A stretch of 42,886 nucleotides of DNA from Acidobacteriaceae bacterium. Its GTDB lineage: Bacteria > Acidobacteriota > Terriglobia > Terriglobales > Acidobacteriaceae. The stretch's first letter is position 1; every line of letters starts with the position of its first letter. Under the pieces are notes generated by a model. The model searched no databases. It was not told where the DNA came from and was given only the letters and a program-made list of their open reading frames with translations. Where the stretch lies: the NCBI GenBank assembly GCA_030041955.1, contig JASIAO010000193.1:1-42886 (forward strand). The letters run 5' to 3'. Positions 9,747 to 18,130 of this stretch are shown one piece after another. The position numbers were made by a program, and so were the translations under genes.

Positions 9747-11383
9747 GGATGCGTAGAGGACGCGTGTTGGCCGGGTTCCTGCTGGCGATTCTGACGGCAA
9801 TGGCCGCGAAATACTGCTTAGCGCAGGCTGCGATGCGCTTGCCCGGCGAGCTGGCATGGAACATTGGCTACGATCCGAAGACTTTCGATCCCGCCAAAGT
9901 GGACGACATCGACTCGGAGACGGTGCGCTATCTCACAGGCGGCGTGCTCCTGCGCTTCAACCGCCTCACGCAGAAGGTGGAACCGCAACTGGCCGAGAGC
10001 TGGAATGTTTCCCCCGATGGAAAGACGATCACGTTCCGGCTGCGCGCTGGTCTGAAGTTTTCCGATGGCAGTGCGCTGACCTCCCGCGATGCAGCATGGT
10101 CGATCCAGCGCGTGTTGCTTCTTGGCGACTCGGCTCCGGTATCCGCTGAATTTGTCGCGCCTGACGGCGTGCATGTGGATGCGCCTGATGCGCGGACAGT
10201 GATTGTGCACCTTCCGCAGCGCGTGGTCGAGATCGGCAAAGTCTTCGACGAGATTGCGATCGAGCCGGCCGGTCGGCTGAGCGAGGGACGCGTCACATCC
10301 GGACCGTTCTATGTGGCGAACTATCTGCGCTCGCAGTATGTGCGGCTGCGGCGCAACCCATATTACGAGTTGCGGGATGCTGACGGCTCAGTCTTGCCGC
10401 GCGCGAGCGGTGTGCTGCTCGATATTGTCGAGAATCCGGAGGAGCAGATTCGGCTCTTTCTGCGCGGCGATTCCGACGTGATCGACCGGCTGTCCCCGGA
10501 ATATTACGAGATGCTGCGGCAGAGGAATCCGGGGACCGTGCGGGATCTGGGACCATCGCTCAACACGGAGCAAATGTGGTTCAACCAGTCACCTGCGTCG
10601 CCCCTGCCTGCGTGGGAGAAAGCTTGGTTTCGCAATCAGGCATTTCGCGTGGCGGTGTCGCAGGCCATCCATCGCGACGACATCGCACGCGTGGTGTATC
10701 TGGGGCATGCCACCCCGGCCTACAGCTTTATCTCACCGGCTAACACTGCCTGGTATAACCGCAATCTGGCGCCGCCGCGCACCGATGTCGCCGCGGCACG
10801 AGCCGGCTTGCTGCGTGCAGGCTTCCGCTTGCAGGGCGCGCAACTGGTGGATGCGGACGGGCATCCGGTGAGATTTTCCATCCTTACCAACGCGGGCAAC
10901 GACGAGCGCCTGAAGATGGCCACTCTGATCCAGCAGGACCTGTCCGCCGTGGGGATGCAGGTGAACGTGGTGACGCTCGACTTCCCGGCGCTGATCGAGC
11001 GGCTGATGCATACCCAGGATTACGAGGCGTGCCTGCTGGGCCTTGAGAATGTCGATGCCGACCCCAACGAGATGATGAATATCTGGCTGAGTTCGTCGCC
11101 CAACCATCAGTGGAGCCCCTCCGAGAAGACGCCGGCGACCGCGTGGGAAGCGGAGATCGACAAGGAGATGAATCTGCAGGCGACCAGCCGGAGCGATGCC
11201 GTGCGCAAGGCAGCTGTCGACCGCGTGCAGCAGATTGTGGCAGACGAGGAACCGTTTATCTACCTCGTGTATCCCAATGTCCTGGTGGCCGTCTCGACAC
11301 GCCTCGAAGGCGCGCAGCCCGCTGTGTTGGAGCCGGAATTGTGGTGGAACGTCGAAGATCTTCATCTGCGGGGGACCCGATGA
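9743..11383 (+). CDS. Peptide ABC transporter substrate-binding protein (SBP_bac_5 family)
   Basis: 546 aa; signal peptide; DPAKVDDIDSETVRYLTGGVLLRFNRLTQKVEPQLAESWNVSPDGKTITFRLRAGLKFSDGSALTSRD is diagnostic. GTG start in a GTGA overlap. Confidence 0.92.
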   Translation: MRMRRGRVLAGFLLAILTAMAAKYCLAQAAMRLPGELAWNIGYDPKTFDPAKVDDIDSETVRYLTGGVLLRFNRLTQKVEPQLAESWNVSPDGKTITFRLRAGLKFSDGSALTSRDAAWSIQRVLLLGDSAPVSAEFVAPDGVHVDAPDARTVIVHLPQRVVEIGKVFDEIAIEPAGRLSEGRVTSGPFYVANYLRSQYVRLRRNPYYELRDADGSVLPRASGVLLDIVENPEEQIRLFLRGDSDVIDRLSPEYYEMLRQRNPGTVRDLGPSLNTEQMWFNQSPASPLPAWEKAWFRNQAFRVAVSQAIHRDDIARVVYLGHATPAYSFISPANTAWYNRNLAPPRTDVAAARAGLLRAGFRLQGAQLVDADGHPVRFSILTNAGNDERLKMATLIQQDLSAVGMQVNVVTLDFPALIERLMHTQDYEACLLGLENVDADPNEMMNIWLSSSPNHQWSPSEKTPATAWEAEIDKEMNLQATSRSDAVRKAAVDRVQQIVADEEPFIYLVYPNVLVAVSTRLEGAQPAVLEPELWWNVEDLHLRGTR

Positions 11384-12219
11384 GCGGCGATCCGCTGTTG
11401 CGCGTGCAACTGGATGCTGGCTACGCCAGCCGTGCTGTGCTCCACGACGTTCGTCTGGAATTGGATTTCGGCGAAGTGCTGGGGCTGGTGGGCTCCAGCG
11501 GCGCGGGCAAGAGCACGCTGGTGTTGTCCCTCCTGGGGCTCCTGCCGTGGCGCGGTGGGTGCGTGACCGGCGAGGTTCGGCTGCGCGGCGAAAACCTGCT
11601 GCAGATGCCGGAGCGGCAATTGCGCGCGCTGCGGGGGCGCGCCGTAGGGTTCATCCCTCAGAGCCCCATGAGTGCGCTGAATCCGGCGCTGAGTCTCGAA
11701 CGGCACTTCAGGGAAGCGTGGCGGGCGCATCAGAGAATCGTGGGGGACGCTCTGAAGGACCGGATGTATGCGCTGCTCGAAGAAGTGCAGCTGCCGGCTA
11801 ACCGCGACTTCCTGGGCAGGCGGCCGGCTCAGATCAGCGTGGGACAGGCGCAGCGTGTGCTGATTGCCCTGGCGCTGCTGCATGAACCGTCGCTGCTGGT
11901 GGCCGACGAACCCACCAGCGCCCTGGACCCAGTAACGCAGACGCAAATTACAGAGCTGCTGCGAGGGCTGAACCGAAGGCATGGTGCGTCGCTGCTGTAT
12001 GTCTCGCACGATCTGGTTTCCGTACTGGGACTGTGCCATCGCATTGCTGTGCTGGATGCCGGAACGATTGTGGAGAACCTCAATGTGGAAGACCTGAGCT
12101 GCGCACGGCATCCGGCGACGCGGCGTCTGTTGGGAACGCTTCCCGTGCCTGCGGAAGTGCTGCTGCGCTATCGCAGTCAGTCCAGCAAGAAGAGTTACGC
12201 CAGTACTGCGCTGGGTTAA
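11380..12219 (+). CDS. Peptide ABC transporter ATP-binding protein (DppD/OppD-like)
   Basis: Walker A GSSGAGKST, signature ISVGQAQRV, Walker B LLVADEPTSALD, switch VSHD. ATG in an ATGA overlap with the SBP gene. Confidence 0.92.
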   Translation: MSGDPLLRVQLDAGYASRAVLHDVRLELDFGEVLGLVGSSGAGKSTLVLSLLGLLPWRGGCVTGEVRLRGENLLQMPERQLRALRGRAVGFIPQSPMSALNPALSLERHFREAWRAHQRIVGDALKDRMYALLEEVQLPANRDFLGRRPAQISVGQAQRVLIALALLHEPSLLVADEPTSALDPVTQTQITELLRGLNRRHGASLLYVSHDLVSVLGLCHRIAVLDAGTIVENLNVEDLSCARHPATRRLLGTLPVPAEVLLRYRSQSSKKSYASTALG

Positions 12220-12444
12220 CTCTCGGGATAACTTATCGCAATTCCTTGCAGTTTGTAAGTTACCATCGCGCTCCACGCAGAGTTACGTCGATAATGGCTC
12301 CTCTGGGCCATTGCGCGCGCTGCGCCACATCCGTAGAGTTTCATCGTTACACATCCCCCGTGTGTAAGCGCCTGTTCCCAGAAGATTACCTCAGTCATAC
12401 GGCCTGCCGGGAGCCGATCTGTGCCCTGGCCGAGAGGACTTTCT

Positions 12445-14283
12445 ATGCTGCGCTCGCGTCTTCACGGGTGGATTGTGCCTGTATTGCTTGTCGCTGTTAC
12501 AGGAGCGACAACGGCCAATGCTCAATCGAGCTCCAAGATTTCGCCTGACCTGTTGTCCAACCCCACATCCGGAAACGTTCAGGTCATTGTCCAGTACTAC
12601 AATCCGCCCTCGGCCGGCGAAACAGGATTGCTCGGCCTGCTGGGCGGCGTCTTGAAGCTGGTGCTGGGGCCCATTGACGCGTTGCTGATGAGCGTTCCGT
12701 ATAGCAGTCTCAACAGCCTGGCTTCGGACTCCAACGTTAAGTACATCTCGCCGGATCGCGTGCTGATCGCGCATCAGGAAGCTACGGGTATTCCCTCCGC
12801 GGCGTACACGACCGAACCAATTAACGCTCCGGCCGTGTGGCAGCTGGGTTATGAGGGAACAAATATCGGCGTCGCCGTGATCGACAGCGGCATCACGCCC
12901 GTGCCGGATCTGGGCACCAACGGATTGTCGCTCTCTCTCGATTCCGAGCTGATACCGCAGCTGTTGTCGGCGGGGAATGAAGTTCCGCCCTACGCCAATG
13001 GGCGCATCGTATACAGCCAGAATTTCGTTCCCGGCGAAAGCGATGCGCTGGACCACTACGGACACGGGACGCTGGTCGCCGGTTTGGTAGCGGGCAACGG
13101 CGCGCAGTCGACCGGATCGCAGTATTTCCGCACTTTCCGCGGCGCGGCGCCCAACGCGAACATCATCAACCTGCGCGTGCTCGATGAAAACGGCGAGGGC
13201 ACCGATTCTGCCGTAATCAACGCCATTGGCGAGGCGATCTCGCTCCAAAAAACCTGGAACATCCGCGTCATCAACCTGTCCCTTGGCCGCGCGATCTTTG
13301 AGAGCTACAAGCTCGATCCGCTGTGCCAGGCGGTAGAGAAGGCCTGGAAGGCGGGCATCGTAGTGGTGGTGGCGGCGGGCAACGACGGCCGCGACCTGAG
13401 CCTGAACCCCGAGGGTTACGGCACCATCGATTCGCCTGGCAATGACCCCTATGTCGTCACCGTAGGCGCAATGAACACGCAGTACACGCCGCAGATCAGC
13501 GACGACATCATTGCCAGCTACAGCTCGAAAGGGCCGTCGTTCATCGACGACGTAGTCAAGCCGGACCTGGTAGCTCCGGGCAATGTCGTGACGAGCCTCG
13601 AATTCAGTAACGATCCGCTGGCGGTGGGTAACCCCAGCTTCTACACCTGGTATTCGTTCTATCAGCAGAACGGCGAACAAAGTCCGTCCCAGAGTTACTT
13701 CCCCATGAGCGGCACCAGCATGGCGGCCGGCGTGGCCAGCGGCGCGGTAGCCGACTTGCTGCAGGCAACTCCCAGCCTCACGCCCGATCAGGTGAAGGCC
13801 CTGCTGATGGTGAACAGCGATCGCACCTATTTCCCCGCGACCAGCAGCGTGACCGACAACGGCATCACCTATGTGGCGAACTACGACGTATTCACCGTGG
13901 GCGCGGGCTATCTGGACATCGCAAAGACGATAAGCGCCGCGCTGGTGCACGACGGCTCGGTGCCTGCGGGAACAGCGATGTCGCCGATCGCGACCTACAA
14001 CGCATCGACCGGCGCTGTGACCGCAGTGACTGATCCCAGCGCGCTCTGGACGCAGTCCGGGGCATGGTCGGCGTCCAGCGTCTATGGGAGCAGGGCGTTC
14101 CTGTCGGGCACAAATTCTTCGGCGCTTTGGGCCACGACGCCGATTTGGACCAATAATGATCCGAACGGCGCTACGGCGCTGTGGGGCAAAACCGCACTGT
14201 GGGGCAAGAGTTCGCCTGAGGCTGAAACTGCCCTCTGGGGCAAGAGCGGAACCGGATCGTCGGCAGTTTCGCTGCTGTACTGA
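12445..14283 (+). CDS. Secreted S8 family serine peptidase (subtilisin-like)
   Basis: Signal peptide MLRSRLHGWIVPVLLVAVTGATTANAQ; catalytic motifs VIDSG, HYGHGTLVAG, SGTSMAAGVASG. C-terminal ALWGK repeats. Alternative GTG start at 12421. Confidence 0.93.
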   Translation: MLRSRLHGWIVPVLLVAVTGATTANAQSSSKISPDLLSNPTSGNVQVIVQYYNPPSAGETGLLGLLGGVLKLVLGPIDALLMSVPYSSLNSLASDSNVKYISPDRVLIAHQEATGIPSAAYTTEPINAPAVWQLGYEGTNIGVAVIDSGITPVPDLGTNGLSLSLDSELIPQLLSAGNEVPPYANGRIVYSQNFVPGESDALDHYGHGTLVAGLVAGNGAQSTGSQYFRTFRGAAPNANIINLRVLDENGEGTDSAVINAIGEAISLQKTWNIRVINLSLGRAIFESYKLDPLCQAVEKAWKAGIVVVVAAGNDGRDLSLNPEGYGTIDSPGNDPYVVTVGAMNTQYTPQISDDIIASYSSKGPSFIDDVVKPDLVAPGNVVTSLEFSNDPLAVGNPSFYTWYSFYQQNGEQSPSQSYFPMSGTSMAAGVASGAVADLLQATPSLTPDQVKALLMVNSDRTYFPATSSVTDNGITYVANYDVFTVGAGYLDIAKTISAALVHDGSVPAGTAMSPIATYNASTGAVTAVTDPSALWTQSGAWSASSVYGSRAFLSGTNSSALWATTPIWTNNDPNGATALWGKTALWGKSSPEAETALWGKSGTGSSAVSLLY

Positions 14284-14545
14284 TCGGTTGACCCAAAGGC
14301 TCGCGCGGCAGGGTGGGCTGCCCGCGGCAAGCGGTCAGGCGACAATTATCGAATTCGATGACCAGTGGCAGCGAAGGCGGGGTTGCAGATCGGCGTGCAG
14401 CCCCGCAGCCAGGCGGGAAGGACGACGATGTGAATCGGAATACGGCAGGCGGCATCAGGTCGTCGACACCCACCGTGAGCCCGGGCGCATGAGCAATTTG
14501 TTGTCTGCCTCGCAGCACCTCGATCGGCAGGCTACCGCCGCGGAT

Positions 14546-16480
14546 TCATCGCAGCTCAAATTGCAGCACCTGGATGGCGTAGCCCGGCACATCGTAATGC
14601 AAATTGTCCCCCGAAACCGCCAGTGTGCTCTCGACCGGAACGATGGCATCGGGATGATCGATCGTGTTCGTCGCCTGGGTGTCATGGGCGGCCAGCGTGG
14701 TCACCCGTGCCTGCGCGGCCAGGTGTGCTCCGCTGAAGTGAATGTCCAGCGTCTGCGGCTCCGACGAAGCATTCACCAGCTTCAGGTAAACACGCTTCGC
14801 CGCGCGATCCTCGGTGACCGAGTAGAAGAAGCGCGCGCCCGCGCCCTCCAGGATTGAGGCGGGTGTCTCTTTGCCAAGATGCGACGCGAACATCACCTGC
14901 GCGTAATAGCTTGGCGAGCCGTAGCTGTGCAGCGCGTCGTAGCCGATCAGGTCCGGTGTCCACTGCATCGCCAGCGGATTGATATTGACGAATAGCGGGG
15001 CGTACGACGCCATGATCACGATGTCGCTGTTGCGCTCCAGGCCCGTCATCCATGCGGCATCGCCGAGGGCCGCGCCGAAATTCGGCGTGGGCGTGCCTTC
15101 CCGTGTCGCCCATTCGCCGACGAAGATCTTCGGGCCGTTGCGGTCGGTCTTGTCATAGTGCCTCGCGTCGTGGAAGAACTCCGTGGCGCGCACGTAATAG
15201 TGCTCGTCGATCACGTCCGGGCGCACGCTCTTCACCGGCGCCGTGGCAATGAGTTGCAGATCGGGATACTTCGCCTTGATCGCGTGATAGAACTGCGCGT
15301 AACGGCCGTCATAACTGCCGGACCGGTCGAAGAAATCCTCGTTGCCGATCTCCACATACGTCAGCTGGAATGGCTTCGGATGTCCGTCCGCAGCGCGCTT
15401 CGCTCCCCACTCCGTATCGGCGCCGCCCGTCACGTATTCGATCTCCTCGAGGGCGCTCTGCACGTACGGATCGAGATCGGGCCCCGGATTCACGTGTTCC
15501 CCGTTGAGCGAGTAGCCTGCGTAAACAGCCAGCACCGGTTGCATGTGCAGGTCTTCGCACCACTCCAGAAACTCGAGCAGCCCCATCCCGTCCGTAGACA
15601 TGTAATCCCAGGGGCTCGGATGGCCCGGGCGATCGACCAGAGGCCCGATAGTCTTCTTCCAGTCGAAGCGATCGCGGATATTATCGCCCTCGAGGTAATT
15701 GCCGCCGGGGAACCGCAGGAAGGCCGGATGCATGGCCGCAAGCATCTCCATCAGGTCAGGGCGATTGCCGTTGGGCCGATTGTGATACGTGGGCGGGAAC
15801 AGCGAGACCAGGTTCAGCCACAGAGTCCCGGGATGCGCTACCGTGAGTTCGAGGTGATTCGCTGCCGAGGGCTCAACCTCTCCCGTCTTCAGCGTGAAAT
15901 GGTATTGCTGCCACGCTGTGCCGATGCCGGAGACGGCCGCCGAAGCGATCGTTTCCCCGCTCTGGTTGGCAACCAGGCTGACGGTCACCGGCCCAACCTG
16001 CGGTGAATCTTCCTTCGCGTAGAACGTTCCCTGATAGGTCGTGTTCGGGCGCAGCGCCATGCCCCAATAGCCCGAATTCAGCACGCCGGTCGGACTCCCT
16101 GCATCGGCCTGAGTCACGTCGAGGCGAAGGCTGTGCGGCAGCGACGTGCTGGGCCCGGTTGTGGTTTCGATATCCATCTTCGCGTCGGCCTGGCCCCGCT
16201 CCACGAGAAACCAGTCGCGAATGCCCGACCAATCGGCGCGGAAGGTGCGATTCTGCACCATCTCCGCATACAGGCCGCCATCGTACGAATGGTTGATCTC
16301 TTCCGTCATCAGTCCATACAAAGTAGGGCTGACGCTCGAAACAGGATGGTCAACCTGGATGGTCAGCTCAGCAGGCCGTGCAGCCTGCTGGGCCGGCGTG
16401 ATGGTTGCGGGAAGGAGGAAGAGGGTTTCGGCGAGCACGCAGAACGCAAGTCTTCTATTCACAGGAAAACCTTTCCACAC
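14546..16480 (-). CDS. Alpha-L-arabinofuranosidase (GH51-like), secreted
   Basis: 644 aa; signal peptide; LYGLMTEEINHSYDGGLYAEMVQNRTF, FLRFPGGNYLEGDNIRDRFDWKKTIGP and YVEIGNEDFF (acid/base) are GH51-type motifs. Confidence 0.9.
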   Translation of the reverse strand: MWKGFPVNRRLAFCVLAETLFLLPATITPAQQAARPAELTIQVDHPVSSVSPTLYGLMTEEINHSYDGGLYAEMVQNRTFRADWSGIRDWFLVERGQADAKMDIETTTGPSTSLPHSLRLDVTQADAGSPTGVLNSGYWGMALRPNTTYQGTFYAKEDSPQVGPVTVSLVANQSGETIASAAVSGIGTAWQQYHFTLKTGEVEPSAANHLELTVAHPGTLWLNLVSLFPPTYHNRPNGNRPDLMEMLAAMHPAFLRFPGGNYLEGDNIRDRFDWKKTIGPLVDRPGHPSPWDYMSTDGMGLLEFLEWCEDLHMQPVLAVYAGYSLNGEHVNPGPDLDPYVQSALEEIEYVTGGADTEWGAKRAADGHPKPFQLTYVEIGNEDFFDRSGSYDGRYAQFYHAIKAKYPDLQLIATAPVKSVRPDVIDEHYYVRATEFFHDARHYDKTDRNGPKIFVGEWATREGTPTPNFGAALGDAAWMTGLERNSDIVIMASYAPLFVNINPLAMQWTPDLIGYDALHSYGSPSYYAQVMFASHLGKETPASILEGAGARFFYSVTEDRAAKRVYLKLVNASSEPQTLDIHFSGAHLAAQARVTTLAAHDTQATNTIDHPDAIVPVESTLAVSGDNLHYDVPGYAIQVLQFELR

Positions 16481-16519
16481 AGGAAAACCATTGTACTTTG
16501 TGGATCGCTCTCGTCACCT

Positions 16520-16702
16520 TCACCGGGCCGTGCTTGTCTGCCCGTGCAGCACGAAGAACGTCACCAGCGATGCAATCAGCAACAGGAATACCAGCAGAAA
16601 TCCGCCGATCACGATCTGAGCGGTCCGCTCCTGCTCGGGCCGGGGGCGCGTGATCCCAAACGTGTTCAGAAAGATTTCCGTCAGCCAGGCCAGGATCTTC
16701 AT
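16520..16702 (-). CDS. Small membrane protein (60 aa), last gene of the ribH-nusB cluster
   Basis: MKILAWLTEIFLNTFGITRPRPEQERTAQIVIGGFLLVFLLLIASLVTFFVLHGQTSTAR; one TM helix; begins 6 nt after the nusB stop. Confidence 0.65.
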   Translation of the reverse strand: MKILAWLTEIFLNTFGITRPRPEQERTAQIVIGGFLLVFLLLIASLVTFFVLHGQTSTAR

Positions 16703-16708
16703 GGTGGC

Positions 16709-17125
16709 CTACTTTCTGCTGCGCGCCACCGCGTCGAGTACCCCGTTGAGAAAATCCACCGACTCCGGCGCCGAGTAGCGCCGCGCAATCTCCAGCGCCT
16801 CGTCGATCACGATGGGCGAAGGACTCCCGGGGAATCCGATCAACTCTCCGACGGCCATCCTCAGCACGTTGCGATCGACCGCAGCCATTCGTACCAGCCG
16901 CCAGTTCTTCGAGTGTTCTTCGATCAGCGCGTCGATCTCGCTCCCCCGCGCTGTCGCCACGCGAAACAAATCCTCTGCAAAACTGCGCGTTCCGGCGTCA
17001 ACTTCGTCGCGCGCCTGCCAGAACGTCTTGCGCACCTCATCCGGCGTCTGTTTCCCCACGTCTGACTGGAAGAGCATCTGCATCGCCAGCTCGCGCGCCT
17101 TCCTCCGCTTGCCCACCAGCGTCAT
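16709..17125 (-). CDS. nusB: Transcription antitermination factor NusB
   Basis: 138 aa; RRKARELAMQMLFQSDV, RNVLRMAVGELI, VIDEALEIARRYSAPESVDFLNGVLDAVAR. Confidence 0.93.
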   Translation of the reverse strand: MTLVGKRRKARELAMQMLFQSDVGKQTPDEVRKTFWQARDEVDAGTRSFAEDLFRVATARGSEIDALIEEHSKNWRLVRMAAVDRNVLRMAVGELIGFPGSPSPIVIDEALEIARRYSAPESVDFLNGVLDAVARSRK

Positions 17126-17991
17126 GCGCGCGTCCCCGCTGCAATCTTCCGCGAGAGCGACACCATCTCAATCGCCGCCGCCGCCGCTTCGAAGCCTTTG
17201 TTTCCGCCCTTCAGCCCTGCGCGGTCCAGCGCCTGCTCCAGCGTCTCGCAGGTCAGCACGCCGAACGAATGCGGCACGCCCGTCTCCTGCTGCGATTGCC
17301 CGATTCCCCGCGCGACCTCGTTATAGATCGCTTCGTAATGCGCCGTCTCGCCGCGCAGCAGGCAGCCCAGCGCGATCACCGCGTCGAACCTGCCCGTCTG
17401 AGCCAATTGCCGCGCCGCTGCAGGAATCTCCCACGAACCCGGCACGCGCGCAATCTCGATCTCGCCGCGCTTCGCGCCGCTGCGCAACAGCGCGTCCATC
17501 GCTCCCTGCAGCAGCCGCTCCGTGATCACCGCATTCCACCGCGCCACCACAATCGCGAAACCCATTCCTTCCGCGCTCAGGTCGCCTTCCAGCGCCGCCG
17601 GCCTGCCGCGCAGCGGATCGTTCCACGCCCAGAACGCCACCGGAAATCCTGTCACTGGCTCAGCCGTAAATATCCGCGACCTCCAGTGCGTCTCCTCGAT
17701 GGGGCCCACGCTTCCCGAGCCGCCATGATCCTTCAGCCACCGCTGCGCTATCTGATGCACCGCGTCCAGCTCTGTCACTTCAATCAGGAGATGCGATCCC
17801 AAAGCCGGCAGCTTTCCGGTCACAAACTCCACATTGCCCAGCGGCGCAAGAAACGGCCGTCCGCGGCCGCCCGATTCGGGCTCGTCCCAGCCCTTTCCCG
17901 GCTCAAATCCCAGCGCAGAAAAGAAGCTGGTCAGCGCCTCGAGCGCAGCCGGCGCCTCGACCGGGCGAATCCAGGTCATACCTTTGATCAT
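17122..17991 (-). CDS. ribH: 6,7-dimethyl-8-ribityllumazine synthase with N-terminal VOC/glyoxalase-like domain
   Basis: C-terminal half is RibH: VVARWNAVITERLLQGAMDAL, VPGSWEIPAAAR, ALGCLLRGETAHYEAIYNEVARGI, FGVLTCETLEQALDRAG, NKGFEAAAAAIEM. N-terminal ~140 aa (SFFSALGFEPGKGW...SRIFTAEPVTGFPVAFWAWND) is VOC-like. Confidence 0.9.
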   Translation of the reverse strand: MIKGMTWIRPVEAPAALEALTSFFSALGFEPGKGWDEPESGGRGRPFLAPLGNVEFVTGKLPALGSHLLIEVTELDAVHQIAQRWLKDHGGSGSVGPIEETHWRSRIFTAEPVTGFPVAFWAWNDPLRGRPAALEGDLSAEGMGFAIVVARWNAVITERLLQGAMDALLRSGAKRGEIEIARVPGSWEIPAAARQLAQTGRFDAVIALGCLLRGETAHYEAIYNEVARGIGQSQQETGVPHSFGVLTCETLEQALDRAGLKGGNKGFEAAAAAIEMVSLSRKIAAGTRA

Positions 17992-18074
17992 GATTCGAGG
18001 GTATCAGGGGACTGGCCGTCCAGGCGGATGCGCCTTCAGCGCGGCAATGCCGTCGGAGAACAACGAACAGCATG

Positions 18075-18113
18075 CAGGGCAGGAAGCCGCATCTCCGCGG
18101 TCTCCCTGCCCTG
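18075..18113 (-). terminator. Strong hairpin downstream of hppA (terminator-like, no T-tract)
   Basis: Perfect 9-bp inverted repeat CAGGGCAGG (18075-18083) / CCTGCCCTG (18105-18113), just past the hppA stop. Confidence 0.4.
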
Positions 18114-18130
18114 TCTGTGCTTCGTTTCCC

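Noticed and set aside
12220-12444. Possible GEMM c-di-GMP riboswitch before the S8 peptidase, considered because of the nearby HD-GYP gene
   Set aside because: Could not find the conserved GEMM core by eye; no supporting tetraloop-receptor pattern.
12294-12548. Cys-containing small ORF MAPLGHCARCATSVEFH... upstream of the S8 peptidase
   Set aside because: No terminator, no clustered Cys codons, overlaps the peptidase start; looks like chance.
12391-13950. 519-aa minus-strand ORF
   Set aside because: Shadow ORF opposite the S8 peptidase; no coherent domain signal.
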